From positions 372,001 through 436,000 of the forward strand of contig JADIYY010000003.1 of NCBI GenBank assembly GCA_016705065.1: a DNA stretch of 64,000 nucleotides. The letters are read 5' to 3'. Positions within the stretch are counted from its first letter, which is position 1. Every line of letters starts with the position of its first letter. This stretch comes from Candidatus Aalborgiella aggregata (GTDB lineage: Bacteria; Pseudomonadota; Gammaproteobacteria; Burkholderiales; Burkholderiaceae_C). A model generated the notes under the pieces. That model was not told where the DNA came from. It did not search any database and was given only the letters and a program-made list of their open reading frames with translations. The translations under genes were made by a program, and so were the position numbers. Below, piece after piece: positions 1 to 7,793 of the stretch.

Positions 1-549
1 GGTCTGGTTTCGCGCAGCGCCGTTGCGCAAGCGCAGCATCAGAATTCGAATTGGACACACGCGTTGAAGCGCTTGATATTCTTGGGTACGCCACATCATG
101 GCGCACCACTGGAGCGCGCTGGCAGCTGGGTCGATGTGGTATTGGGTGCCACGCCTTACAGTGCCCCCTTTAAAAAGTTAGGCCAATTGCGCAGTGCGGG
201 CATCACCGATTTGCGTTATGGTTTTTTAACAGAGCAAGATTGGCAAGGACATGACCGCTTTCGGCGTCGCCCCGACCGTCGCACACCCACGCCTTTGCCA
301 ATAGGAGTCGCATGCTACGCCATAGCAGCCAGCATGGCATCCAAGCGCAGCCCTTTGGCAGACCGATTGATTGGCGATGGCCTTGTTCCTTTGAAAAGCG
401 CTTTGGGGCAGCACGATGACAAAGCACTCGATTTGAACATCCCCAAATCACACCAACAGATTCTCTACAAAACAAACCACATGGCGCTTTTAAACAGCCC
501 AGAAGTAATGCAGATTTTGTTGCAATGGATGAATACCGCTAGAGAATAG
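1..549 (+). CDS. Alpha/beta hydrolase (lipase/esterase-like), 3' part
   Basis: The frame is open from the first base, so the gene starts upstream of the window. A TTG at 64 is only an internal codon. The first visible residues, GLVSRSA, look like the stretch directly after a GHSMGG nucleophile elbow, so the catalytic serine should lie just outside the window. LIFLGTPHHGAPLER (about residues 25-39 of the visible part) is the conserved strand after the elbow in PGAP1/triacylglycerol-lipase-like hydrolases. An Asp (IGDGLVPLKSA) and a His (KTNHMALL) near the end are in the right order for the rest of a Ser-Asp-His triad. The gene ends convergent with parB, and a repeat hairpin lies between them. 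Substrate unknown. Confidence 0.75.
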   Translation, partial: GLVSRSAVAQAQHQNSNWTHALKRLIFLGTPHHGAPLERAGSWVDVVLGATPYSAPFKKLGQLRSAGITDLRYGFLTEQDWQGHDRFRRRPDRRTPTPLPIGVACYAIAASMASKRSPLADRLIGDGLVPLKSALGQHDDKALDLNIPKSHQQILYKTNHMALLNSPEVMQILLQWMNTARE

Positions 550-561
550 GCACAAAATCGA

Positions 562-609
562 CCTCTAGCCAGCGTATTAATTGCCTAGAGTGCTATTAAA
601 TATATAGCA
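562..609 (-). repeat. Two-hairpin dispersed repeat, copy 1
   Basis: Reads on the minus strand as the family consensus: a GCTAT...ATAGC hairpin followed by CTCTAGGC, an AT-rich spacer, and a second arm ending CTAGAGG. It lies between the convergent ends of the hydrolase and parB, where a bidirectional hairpin could help end transcription. Confidence 0.8.
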
Positions 610-630
610 GTCTGCATCGTGTCGCGCGCT

Positions 631-1563
631 TTAATCTTTGCCGCGCAAGCGATCAATTAAACCATTGAGCTCTTCTACCGAGCCAAATTGAATCGCCAGT
701 TCGCCCATGTCTTCAAACTTGCCGTGGCGTTTGACACGTTTTTTGACGCGGATTTCGACTTGTGCAGTCAAGAGGTCAGACAATTCTTCTTCCACGCGTT
801 TGATATCACGTGATTTTTCTTTCTTGGGTTTTGTCGCTACCAAATTGAATTCGGCGCTGAGTTTTTTCACCAAGCTTTCAGCTTCACGCACCGACATTTT
901 TTTGGCGCTGATTTGGTTGGCTGCGCTGATTTGATTGGCGCGGTCCAAGGCCAGCAAAGCGCGGGCGTGGCCCATGTCAATGTCGCCTGCCATCAACATG
1001 GTTTGCACGGGTTCAGCCAAGTTGAGCAAGCGCATCAAGTTGCTGGCGGCAGCGCGTGAACGACCCACAGCTTGTGCGGCTTGCTCGTGCGTTAAATTGA
1101 ATTCTTTGACCAAGCGCTGCAAGCCTTGTGCTTCTTCCAGCGGGTTCAGGTCTTCGCGCTGAATGTTTTCAATCAACGCCATTGCAGCAGCGGCTTCGTC
1201 CGGCACTTCGCGCACCAGCACCGGCACGCTGTCCAAGCCCGCTAATTTGGAGGCGCGAAAACGGCGTTCGCCGGCGATGATTTCGTATTTGCCTTTGTTC
1301 TCACCACTGGTTAGGCGACGCACCAGAATCGGCTGCATGATGCCTTGGGCTTTGATGCTCTCTGCCAGCTCGTACAAAGCGCCTTCGTCCATGCGTGTGC
1401 GGGGCTGGTACTGCCCTGCCACCATGTCGGTCAACATCAGCGTGCTGGGCGTGCCTGGGTTGGCCATTTCGGCTGCTTTAACGGCTGCGGCGTTCTCGTC
1501 AAATGTGGGGCCTAACAAGGCTTCTAAGCCGCGTCCTAAGCCTTTGGGTCGTTTGGTTACCAT
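631..1563 (-). CDS. parB: Chromosome-partitioning protein ParB
   Basis: ParB (310 aa) binds parS sites, spreads as a CTP-dependent clamp and works with ParA to segregate the origin region. Visible features are the N-terminal RPKGLGRGLEALLG segment, the ParB/Srx CTP-binding motif GERRFRA (about residue 98), ENIQREDLNPLEEA (about 132-145), the helix-turn-helix that follows, and a basic linker before the dimerisation tail. It is the last gene of the minus-strand mnmG-rsmG-lysE-parA-hydrolase-parB run. Two parS-like sites lie 2.3 and 3.5 kb away in rsmG and mnmG. An 18-bp in-frame tandem duplication (ANQISA twice, 905-940) sits between the HTH region and the linker. Confidence 0.96.
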   Translation of the reverse strand: MVTKRPKGLGRGLEALLGPTFDENAAAVKAAEMANPGTPSTLMLTDMVAGQYQPRTRMDEGALYELAESIKAQGIMQPILVRRLTSGENKGKYEIIAGERRFRASKLAGLDSVPVLVREVPDEAAAAMALIENIQREDLNPLEEAQGLQRLVKEFNLTHEQAAQAVGRSRAAASNLMRLLNLAEPVQTMLMAGDIDMGHARALLALDRANQISAANQISAKKMSVREAESLVKKLSAEFNLVATKPKKEKSRDIKRVEEELSDLLTAQVEIRVKKRVKRHGKFEDMGELAIQFGSVEELNGLIDRLRGKD

Positions 1564-1576
1564 GTTTGTTTTCCGT

Positions 1577-2162
1577 TTAATGAAGTGATGTTTGTTGAAA
1601 TGTTGATTGGATTAAAGCCTGGAGTAAGGCCCGACCTACAGGCCAGTCACCCAAACCCGATTCGGCATTGATATGGCCACGCGCACCTATGTTGATGAGG
1701 TTCGCGCCCCAATGTTGCGCCAGCATTTCTGATGCCGAGAGGCTTGAAAAAGGGTCGTCGCTGGATGCCACCACAACTGATTTGAAAAGGCAGTTTGTTC
1801 AGAACTGGCTTGCGCCAGCTGTGCATTTGTGGCGGGAAATCGGCACGCGCGGTATCGGGTGGCGCAACCAAGAGTGCGCCTGCCACATGCTTCACATTGG
1901 GCGACAAAGCGGCCCAGCTTGCCAGCAAATGACAACCCAAGCTGTGCGCCACAAAGGCAATGTTTTGATCTGGATTTTGTGACAATTGGTTTTGCACGGC
2001 ATCTTCCAAACGCGTGATCCAATCACCGCGCAATGGCTGCATCCAATCGTGTTGCTCCACCACTTGGTCGCCAAACAAATTCGCCCAGCGTATTTGCCAG
2101 TGCTGTGCACCACTGCCTTGCCAGCCTGGGAGTGTGAAAATATGCGGTGTCATTTGAAACAA
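1577..2162 (-). pseudogene. RBBP9/YdeN-family serine hydrolase, frameshifted
   Basis: Small alpha/beta hydrolase of the RBBP9 type lying between parA and parB. The first frame (from 2162) carries LPGWQGSGAQHWQ and the nucleophile elbow VAHSLGCHL. After KLPFQ the frame goes wrong and runs past the family's end. The correct continuation (VVASSDDPFSSL, then GARGHINAESGLGDWP with the catalytic His) is in the next frame and stops at 1577. Removing one A from the AAA at about 1781-1783 (TTT on the plus strand) restores a single protein of about 194 aa with all triad motifs. So this is either a fresh one-base lesion or a sequencing error. The two frames otherwise read as intact family sequence. Confidence 0.8.
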
Positions 2163-2165
2163 CTA

Positions 2166-2216
2166 TGCTATATATTTAATAGCAAGATAGGCAATAAATA
2201 CGCCGGCTACAGGCTG
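2166..2216 (+). repeat. Two-hairpin dispersed repeat, copy 2
   Basis: Near-consensus copy (TGCTATATATTTAATAGC followed by TAGGCAATAAATACGCCGG) in the gap between parA and the hydrolase gene. Here it lies inside an apparent operon, so it is not acting only at operon ends. Confidence 0.85.
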
Positions 2217-2258
2217 ATTTTTCATATATTTTATAAGCCTTGGCATACCCATTGACCA

Positions 2259-3044
2259 TCACATGGTTTTGATGCGTTCAACCATTTCAGTGGCAAACTC
2301 AACAAAGGCCTGACTGCCGCGCGCCGATGGATCAAACGCCACGCCGGGCAAGCCATAACTGGGCGCTTCCGCCAAACGCACATTGCGTGGAATCACGGTG
2401 TTGAATACTTTGTCGCCAAAATGATTTTTAAGTTGCTCGCTCACCTGTTGCTGCAAGGTAATGCGCGGGTCATACATCACGCGCAAGAGGCCGATGATTT
2501 GTAAGTCGGGATTCAAATTGGCGTGTACTTGTTTGATGGTGTTGACCAAATCGGTCAGCCCTTCTAACGCAAAGTATTCGCACTGCATGGGCACAATGAC
2601 GCCGTTGGCGCTGCACAAGCCGTTCAAGGTCAGCATGGACAAACTGGGTGGGCAATCAATCAGCACAAAATCATATTCATTAGCGACCGCATCAATGGCT
2701 TGTTTGATGCGCTTTTCGCGGCGCTCGACATCGACCAACTCGACCTCTGCACCAGCCAAGTCACGGTTGGCGCCTAAGATGTCAAAACTGCAACCCGCAT
2801 CAATCAATTTATCGCTTTTGACGCGGGCTTCGCTGATGCTGGCGTTTTCTAGCAGCACATCGTAAATCGTCAGCTCCAAAGTGCGCTTATCGATACCCGA
2901 ACCCATGGTGGCATTGCCTTGGGGGTCTAGGTCAATCATCAGCACACGCTGTCCAATTTTGGCAAGCCCTGCGGCCAAATTAACCGTGGTGGTGGTTTTG
3001 CCCACTCCCCCTTTTTGGTTTGCAACGCAAAATATCTTCGCCAT
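2259..3044 (-). CDS. parA: Chromosome-partitioning ATPase ParA
   Basis: Deviant Walker-A ATPase of the ParA/Soj family, 261 aa. ATP-bound dimers coat the nucleoid, and ParB-parS complexes trigger hydrolysis and move the origin. The deviant P-loop QKGGVGKTTT is at about residues 10-19, the Walker A' segment MIDLDPQGNAT at about 36-46, and Walker B VLIDCPPSL at about 126-134. The length is normal for the chromosomal class. The start is 1 bp after the lysE stop, so the two genes are likely co-transcribed. Position beside parB, rsmG and mnmG is the usual chromosomal arrangement. Confidence 0.97.
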   Translation of the reverse strand: MAKIFCVANQKGGVGKTTTTVNLAAGLAKIGQRVLMIDLDPQGNATMGSGIDKRTLELTIYDVLLENASISEARVKSDKLIDAGCSFDILGANRDLAGAEVELVDVERREKRIKQAIDAVANEYDFVLIDCPPSLSMLTLNGLCSANGVIVPMQCEYFALEGLTDLVNTIKQVHANLNPDLQIIGLLRVMYDPRITLQQQVSEQLKNHFGDKVFNTVIPRNVRLAEAPSYGLPGVAFDPSARGSQAFVEFATEMVERIKTM

Positions 3045-3045
3045 A

Positions 3046-3669
3046 TTATTTCCCTAACGCCAATTTAATACCAAACCCCAACAGAAATACACCCGCCAAT
3101 TTTTGCAGGTAGCTGCTGATGTTGGGGTTGGAGCGAATGCGGCTGGCCATGTAATGTGAGATCAACACCGCTGTCAGTCCATAAAGAAAGGTCAAGAGAG
3201 CAATGGTTGCCGCCATCACCGCATAGGTGAGCAAGCCTTGTTGTTTGACTGGATCGACAAACAAGGGGAAAAATGCCATGTAAAACACGATGGCTTTTGG
3301 GTTCAACAAAGTGATCATCATGGCTTGTTTAAAGTATTGACGCGGTTGGATGTTTAGCACCGGCTTATCCCCCGGTTTGGCCAATAGCATTTTGAAGCCC
3401 AACCAAGCCAAATACGCTGCACCCATCCATTGAACCAGATTGAATGCCGTGGGGTAAGCGCTCAACAAAGCAGCCACCCCAGCCACCGCCATCCACATCA
3501 ACACTTGGTCGCCCGCTATCACGCCCAAAGTAGCAGCCATGCCGCCTAACAACCCACCCTTGCTGGTAGACGTGATCAAGGCCAAATTACCAGGCCCAGG
3601 AATGGCCAAAAAGATGATGATGGCAACGACAAATGCGCCGTAATCTGCGATTCCAAACATGCTAAACAA
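3046..3669 (-). CDS. LysE/RhtB-family amino-acid exporter
   Basis: Inner-membrane protein, 207 aa, with about six hydrophobic segments. It carries the family's early IPGPGNLALIT segment (about residues 22-32), where this family has P-G-P followed by a small polar residue, and the mid-protein LLNPKAIVFYMAFFP block (about 120-134). The family exports amino acids such as homoserine, threonine, leucine or lysine; the substrate cannot be read from sequence. Insertion of a LysE gene between rsmG and parA is a lineage-specific addition to the par cluster. The spacing of 1 bp to parA suggests shared transcription. Confidence 0.88.
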   Translation of the reverse strand: MFSMFGIADYGAFVVAIIIFLAIPGPGNLALITSTSKGGLLGGMAATLGVIAGDQVLMWMAVAGVAALLSAYPTAFNLVQWMGAAYLAWLGFKMLLAKPGDKPVLNIQPRQYFKQAMMITLLNPKAIVFYMAFFPLFVDPVKQQGLLTYAVMAATIALLTFLYGLTAVLISHYMASRIRSNPNISSYLQKLAGVFLLGFGIKLALGK

Positions 3670-3770
3670 CCCAATGTGCTGAAGATACGTTTGAGTTTAC
3701 GCTAGAAATGCGCCTTCCTCGGCTTTGTTATCTGTTTTTGATGGGCGATTTGCTGCCCAAGTTAATGAGT

Positions 3771-4505
3771 TTAGACTGCTTTTTGACGCATCCAAACCAA
3801 ATGTCTTTCGGCATCCAAGCCCGGAACCCGCAAAGGTTCCACGTGAAACACCTCAATATCCGCCGACAAAGCTGCCCTTTCGGTTGCCGTATCTTTGGCT
3901 TTCATGGCCATCCAAATACCAGTGACAGGCTTAAGCGCAGCCCGCGATCCTTCCACAAAATCGGCCAAAGTGGCAAAAGCACGCGAGGTAATGATGTCGA
4001 ATGGCTCGGTCAATGTTTCCACCCGAACATGTCTGGCACTCAAGTTTGATAGCTTCAACTCGGTAGCCACTTGTTGTACAAAAGCCATTTTTTTGGCAAC
4101 CGCATCAATGCAGGTCACATGGATGTCTGGACAACAAATTGCAATCACCACGCCAGGCAAACCCGCACCAGAGCCAACGTCCAATAAGCGGTATAGAAAT
4201 GGCGGTGTTTTGCTGAGACCTCCGCCAGCTGCAACGGGATTAGCCCCCGCATCGTGTGCCCCATCATCCTCATAGGCCAAGCCAGCCAAGCGATTGCGCA
4301 GCGGAGAAATGACCGCCAAGCTGTCCAGCAAATGGTGCGTGACCATCTCTTTGGTGTCACGGATGGCCGTCAAGTTATAGACTTTGTTCCACTTCTGAAT
4401 CAGGCCAAGGTAGCCTTGCAATTGAGACGCTTGTCTGTCATTCAGCAGCAAGCCCATGTCTTCTGCGTCGCGCTTCAACCCATCAGCAAGCGCGCCCATC
4501 GTCAT
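3771..4505 (-). CDS. rsmG: 16S rRNA (guanine527-N7)-methyltransferase RsmG
   Basis: SAM-dependent methyltransferase (formerly GidB), 244 aa, that modifies G527 of 16S rRNA. The SAM-binding motif LLDVGSGAGLPGVVIA is at about 111-126, followed by VTCIDAVAKKMAF and the ITSRAFA segment. About 20-25 residues rich in Gly, Ala and Asp (YEDDGAHDAGANPVAAGGG) sit just before motif I and look like a lineage-specific loop. The start codon overlaps the mnmG stop by 4 bp, the classic coupled gidA-gidB pair. A parS-like site lies inside the 3' end of the gene. Confidence 0.96.
   Translation of the reverse strand: MTMGALADGLKRDAEDMGLLLNDRQASQLQGYLGLIQKWNKVYNLTAIRDTKEMVTHHLLDSLAVISPLRNRLAGLAYEDDGAHDAGANPVAAGGGLSKTPPFLYRLLDVGSGAGLPGVVIAICCPDIHVTCIDAVAKKMAFVQQVATELKLSNLSARHVRVETLTEPFDIITSRAFATLADFVEGSRAALKPVTGIWMAMKAKDTATERAALSADIEVFHVEPLRVPGLDAERHLVWMRQKAV
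3835..3850. promoter_or_regulatory. parS: parS-like site in rsmG
   Basis: GGTTCCACGTGAAACA differs from the general parS pattern TGTTNCACGTGAAACA only at the first base. It is read as V-F-H-V-E-P in RsmG. ParB nucleation here fits a site 2.3 kb from parB. Confidence 0.75.
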
Positions 4506-6553
4506 GCCAGCCCCGCATCTTTTACGGCCGCAGCTGGAGATTTTCCCAACGCTATTTGCTGATTCTTCTTTAGATACACCAACAACAAAGACACCGTGAC
4601 TGGTGTGATGCCGGAAATCCGTGAAGCTAAACCCAGAGTTTGAGGTTTGTTTTTGGCTAGGATTTGACGTGCTTCGATGCTCAGCGCACTTACTTGGCTG
4701 TAATCCATATCTGCTGGCAATGGATAGCTTTCGTAGTGCAGAGCCTTTTCTACCTCAGCATGCTGCCTGTCAATGTACCCCGCATATTTGGCAACAATTT
4801 CGATTTGTTCAACAACCACGTCCGCCAATTCTGAGTCTGACAATGCCTCTGCCGACTTGAATTTGCCAGACTCTAAGCCCATCAGTTTGGCGTAGTCCAC
4901 ATCGGGCCGCTTCAGCAATTCCAACAAATTGTATTCACGCTCCAAGGGCTTTCCCAACACGCGTGTCGCTTCGCTCGCGCTGGTGTTTTTGGGGTTTATC
5001 CAGGTCGTGCGAAGGCGCTCTGTTTCACGTGAAACAGCGTCGCGCTTGCGGCTAAACGCATCCCAACGGGCATCATCAACCAAGCCCAATTGCCGCCCTA
5101 CTTCGGTCAAGCGAACATCTGCGTTGTCTTCGCGAAGCTGCAGGCGGAACTCAGCCCGGCTGGTGAACATGCGGTAAGGTTCAGTCACGCCTTTGGTAAT
5201 CAGGTCATCAACCAACACGCCCAAGTAAGCCTCATCGCGTCGTGGCAACCAAGCTGCCTCTTTGTAAGTGGCGCTTTTGGCTGCGCTTAATGTGACATTG
5301 CCAAAACCCATGCTGCGACATTGCAGTGCGGCGTTGATACCGGCAAACATGCCTTGCGCTGCGGCCTCTTCATAACCAGTTGTGCCATTGATTTGCCCAG
5401 CAAAAAACAATCCGCCAATGTCGCGGGTTTCAAAATTGCTTTTCAAAGAACGTGGATCAAAGTAGTCGTACTCAATCGCGTAGCCTGGACGCAAGATGTG
5501 CGCGTTCTCTAAGCCTCGCATAGAGCGAACCAAATCATACTGAATGTCGAAAGGTAAGCTCGTGCTGATACCGTTGGGGTAATACTCGTGGGTTGTCAGC
5601 CCTTCAGGCTCAAGAAAAATCTGGTGGCTTTCTTTGTCGGCAAAGCGGTTGATCTTGTCTTCGACACTGGGACAGTACCGTGGGCCAACACCTTCAATCT
5701 TGCCGGTGAACATGGGGCTTCTGTCAAAACCCGACCGAATAATCGCGTGGGTGCGTTCGTTGGTGTGCGTGATCCAGCATGGCATTTGCTGCGGGTGCAT
5801 GGCAGCGCCACCATAAGCGTGCGCCATGAAACTAAAGACGGGCATGGGCGTGATGCTGCCATCGGCTTGACGCATGCCATCGCCAGGCTGCTCTTGGCAT
5901 TTTGAGAAGTCAATGCTGCGCCCATCCAAACGAGGTGGCGTACCAGTTTTAAGGCGCGCCTGTGGCAACTTCAGCTCTTTGAGCCGTGCACTCAAGCTTT
6001 GCGCTGGTGGGTCTCCGGCTCGTCCAGCCGCGTAGTTATTGAGGCCCACATGAATTTTCCCATCAAGAAAAGTTCCAGCGGTGAGGACCACTGTTTTACT
6101 GCGAAAGTGTATGCCCACTTGTGTGACAACACCCACAACGCGGTCATACCCATCAATGTGCTCAACCAGCATATCATCGACTGCTTGTTGAAACAACCAC
6201 AAGTTATCCTGATTCTCAAGTTTTCTGCGAATGGCGGCTTTATAAAGCACACGGTCTGCTTGAGCCCTGGTTGCGCGAACGGCTGGCCCTTTGGAGCTGT
6301 TCAAAATTCGAAACTGAATTCCCGCTTCATCTGTGGCCAAGGCCATCGCACCACCCATGGCATCCACTTCTTTGACCAAATGTCCTTTGCCAATGCCACC
6401 AATGGAGGGGTTGCAGCTCATCTGCCCAAGCGTCTCAATATTGTGAGACAGCAGCAACGTTGTACACCCCATGCGAGCACTTGCCAACGCAGCTTCGGTA
6501 CCAGCATGTCCGCCACCAACGACGATGACATCAAATTCTTTGGGGTAGTTCAT
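4502..6553 (-). CDS. mnmG: tRNA uridine-5-carboxymethylaminomethyl modification enzyme MnmG
   Basis: FAD-dependent partner of MnmE (GidA), 683 aa, that makes the cmnm5 group on wobble U34 of several tRNAs. The dinucleotide-binding motif VVGGGHAGTEAA is at about 11-22, the signature CNPSIGGIGKGHLVKE at about 47-62, a second family block TGYEEAAAQG lies near 390, and the GidA C-terminal domain follows. It is somewhat longer than the usual 630-650 residues, with an alanine-rich tail. It is the first gene of the minus-strand cluster and contains a perfect parS palindrome at 5021-5036. Divergent from the OleA gene. Confidence 0.97.
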   Translation of the reverse strand: MNYPKEFDVIVVGGGHAGTEAALASARMGCTTLLLSHNIETLGQMSCNPSIGGIGKGHLVKEVDAMGGAMALATDEAGIQFRILNSSKGPAVRATRAQADRVLYKAAIRRKLENQDNLWLFQQAVDDMLVEHIDGYDRVVGVVTQVGIHFRSKTVVLTAGTFLDGKIHVGLNNYAAGRAGDPPAQSLSARLKELKLPQARLKTGTPPRLDGRSIDFSKCQEQPGDGMRQADGSITPMPVFSFMAHAYGGAAMHPQQMPCWITHTNERTHAIIRSGFDRSPMFTGKIEGVGPRYCPSVEDKINRFADKESHQIFLEPEGLTTHEYYPNGISTSLPFDIQYDLVRSMRGLENAHILRPGYAIEYDYFDPRSLKSNFETRDIGGLFFAGQINGTTGYEEAAAQGMFAGINAALQCRSMGFGNVTLSAAKSATYKEAAWLPRRDEAYLGVLVDDLITKGVTEPYRMFTSRAEFRLQLREDNADVRLTEVGRQLGLVDDARWDAFSRKRDAVSRETERLRTTWINPKNTSASEATRVLGKPLEREYNLLELLKRPDVDYAKLMGLESGKFKSAEALSDSELADVVVEQIEIVAKYAGYIDRQHAEVEKALHYESYPLPADMDYSQVSALSIEARQILAKNKPQTLGLASRISGITPVTVSLLLVYLKKNQQIALGKSPAAAVKDAGLA
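5021..5036. promoter_or_regulatory. parS: Perfect parS site in mnmG
   Basis: TGTTTCACGTGAAACA is the exact 16-bp parS palindrome. It is read in frame as V-S-R-E-T within MnmG, so it has been kept compatible with coding. It lies 3.5 kb from parB and about 4 kb from dnaA. Confidence 0.92.
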
Positions 6554-6763
6554 GGGTTTTAAGTTTGTTGGTGATTATAAATTTTCTTCTAATGCCCTTT
6601 GGATCATCCCACCAATCACAAGCAAACCTGTAATATGGATATTAATTACACGCAAAGCTTATTGTCACAGGTAACAAAAAGGCCACTTTGTCCATTTTCA
6701 CGAGTGAAAGTTTAGTTTTCAGCGCTTAAAACCGCTTTTTTTACCAGATATATTAAGTATTTA
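6554..6763. other. Divergent intergenic region, strand-switch point
   Basis: AT-rich 210 bp between divergent mnmG and the OleA gene, presumably with promoters for both. Genes to the left run on the minus strand and genes to the right on the plus strand, as expected on either side of a replication origin. I find no perfect DnaA box here. A palindrome-like TTTCACGAGTGAAA lies at 6696-6709 and resembles parS but has two extra central bases. Confidence 0.5.
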
Positions 6764-7780
6764 ATGTTGTTTACTAAAGTCTCCATTCATACAGTTGCCC
6801 ATCTAGAAGCGCCCTGTACAGTCAGCTCATCAGAAATAGCATCAAGGTTGGCGAATACATTAAAGCGGGTTCATTTGCCGCTGAATGTTTTAGAAAGAAT
6901 GACGGGCATTAAAGAGCGCAGGTTTTGGAGTGGCGATACTCAACCCAGCGATGTTGCCACCGAGGTAGCTGAAAAGGTAATTCAAAAATCAGGTTTATCG
7001 AAAAGTGATATTGGTGCCATTATCAGCACGTCCATCACCAAGGATTTTATTGAACCCTCCATCGCCAGCATTGTTCATGGTAATCTGAAGTTAGCGCCTG
7101 AATGCATTAATTTCGATGTGGGCAGTGCTTGTTTGGGGTTCTTAAATGGCATGCAAGTAGCAGCCAGCATGATTGAAGCTGGACTGTTGAAACATGTTCT
7201 CATCGTGTCGGGTGAAAGCGGTCATCAAGGCTTAGAGGCCACTTTGAAACGCCTAGAAAACACTAACGCAAGCGCTGAAGAGGTGCGTAGTCAGTTGGCA
7301 ACCCTAACTCTGGGATCGGGTGGTGTAGCCATGGTGTTATCTCACCGAGATGCCGCCCCATCAGGACACGCCATTCAAACCATGCTGACACTTGCAGCAA
7401 CCGAACACAATAGGCTATGTTGCGGTTGGCATGACAGAATGGAAACAGATGCGCCTCAATTATTAAAACAAGCCGTTATGCTCAAATCCAAAACCTTTCA
7501 ACAATCACAATCAGAGTTCGGGTGGGATTTGAGCGCCTTTGATGAAATAGTCTTTCATCAAGTGGGTAAATCCTATATCAATGATGCCATCAAAACCCTG
7601 GGCATAGATGAAAGAAAAGTGTTGCGTACCTATCCAGAATATGGAAACATGGCGTCAGCATCGTTGCCATTTACTCTGTCAAAATTAGATGAATTGGGAC
7701 GGCTTAAATCCGGAAACAAAATCGCCTTGGTTGGTGCCGGTAGCGGTTTAAACTCCATGGTGGTAGAAGTGCTTTGGTAG
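6764..7780 (+). CDS. oleA: OleA-type thiolase (head-to-head acyl-CoA condensing enzyme)
   Basis: Thiolase-fold protein, 338 aa, related to FabH but matching OleA much better. The start MLFTKVSI, the central NFDVGSACLGFLNGM block and the end GSGLNSMVVEVLW follow the Xanthomonas OleA pattern as I remember it. Catalytic residues fall at Cys123, His265 and Asn295, with the OleA-specific Glu97 (DFIEPSIASI) in place; all four are offset by exactly 20 from the Xanthomonas numbering (143, 285, 315, 117). OleA joins two fatty acyl-CoAs to a beta-keto acid, the first step to long-chain olefins or ketones. No oleB, oleC or oleD is in the window. The next gene, 13 bp on, is a sensor kinase. General databases would probably label it beta-ketoacyl-ACP synthase III. 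Confidence 0.85.
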   Translation: MLFTKVSIHTVAHLEAPCTVSSSEIASRLANTLKRVHLPLNVLERMTGIKERRFWSGDTQPSDVATEVAEKVIQKSGLSKSDIGAIISTSITKDFIEPSIASIVHGNLKLAPECINFDVGSACLGFLNGMQVAASMIEAGLLKHVLIVSGESGHQGLEATLKRLENTNASAEEVRSQLATLTLGSGGVAMVLSHRDAAPSGHAIQTMLTLAATEHNRLCCGWHDRMETDAPQLLKQAVMLKSKTFQQSQSEFGWDLSAFDEIVFHQVGKSYINDAIKTLGIDERKVLRTYPEYGNMASASLPFTLSKLDELGRLKSGNKIALVGAGSGLNSMVVEVLW

Positions 7781-7793
7781 AGATTAGACAAAA

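Noticed and set aside
6696..6709. TTTCACGAGTGAAA as a third parS
   Set aside because: Two additional central bases break the half-site spacing needed by ParB.
6764..7780. FabH (fatty-acid initiation enzyme) for the thiolase next to the kinase
   Set aside because: Glu97 and the N- and C-terminal blocks are those of OleA; no fab genes are adjacent.
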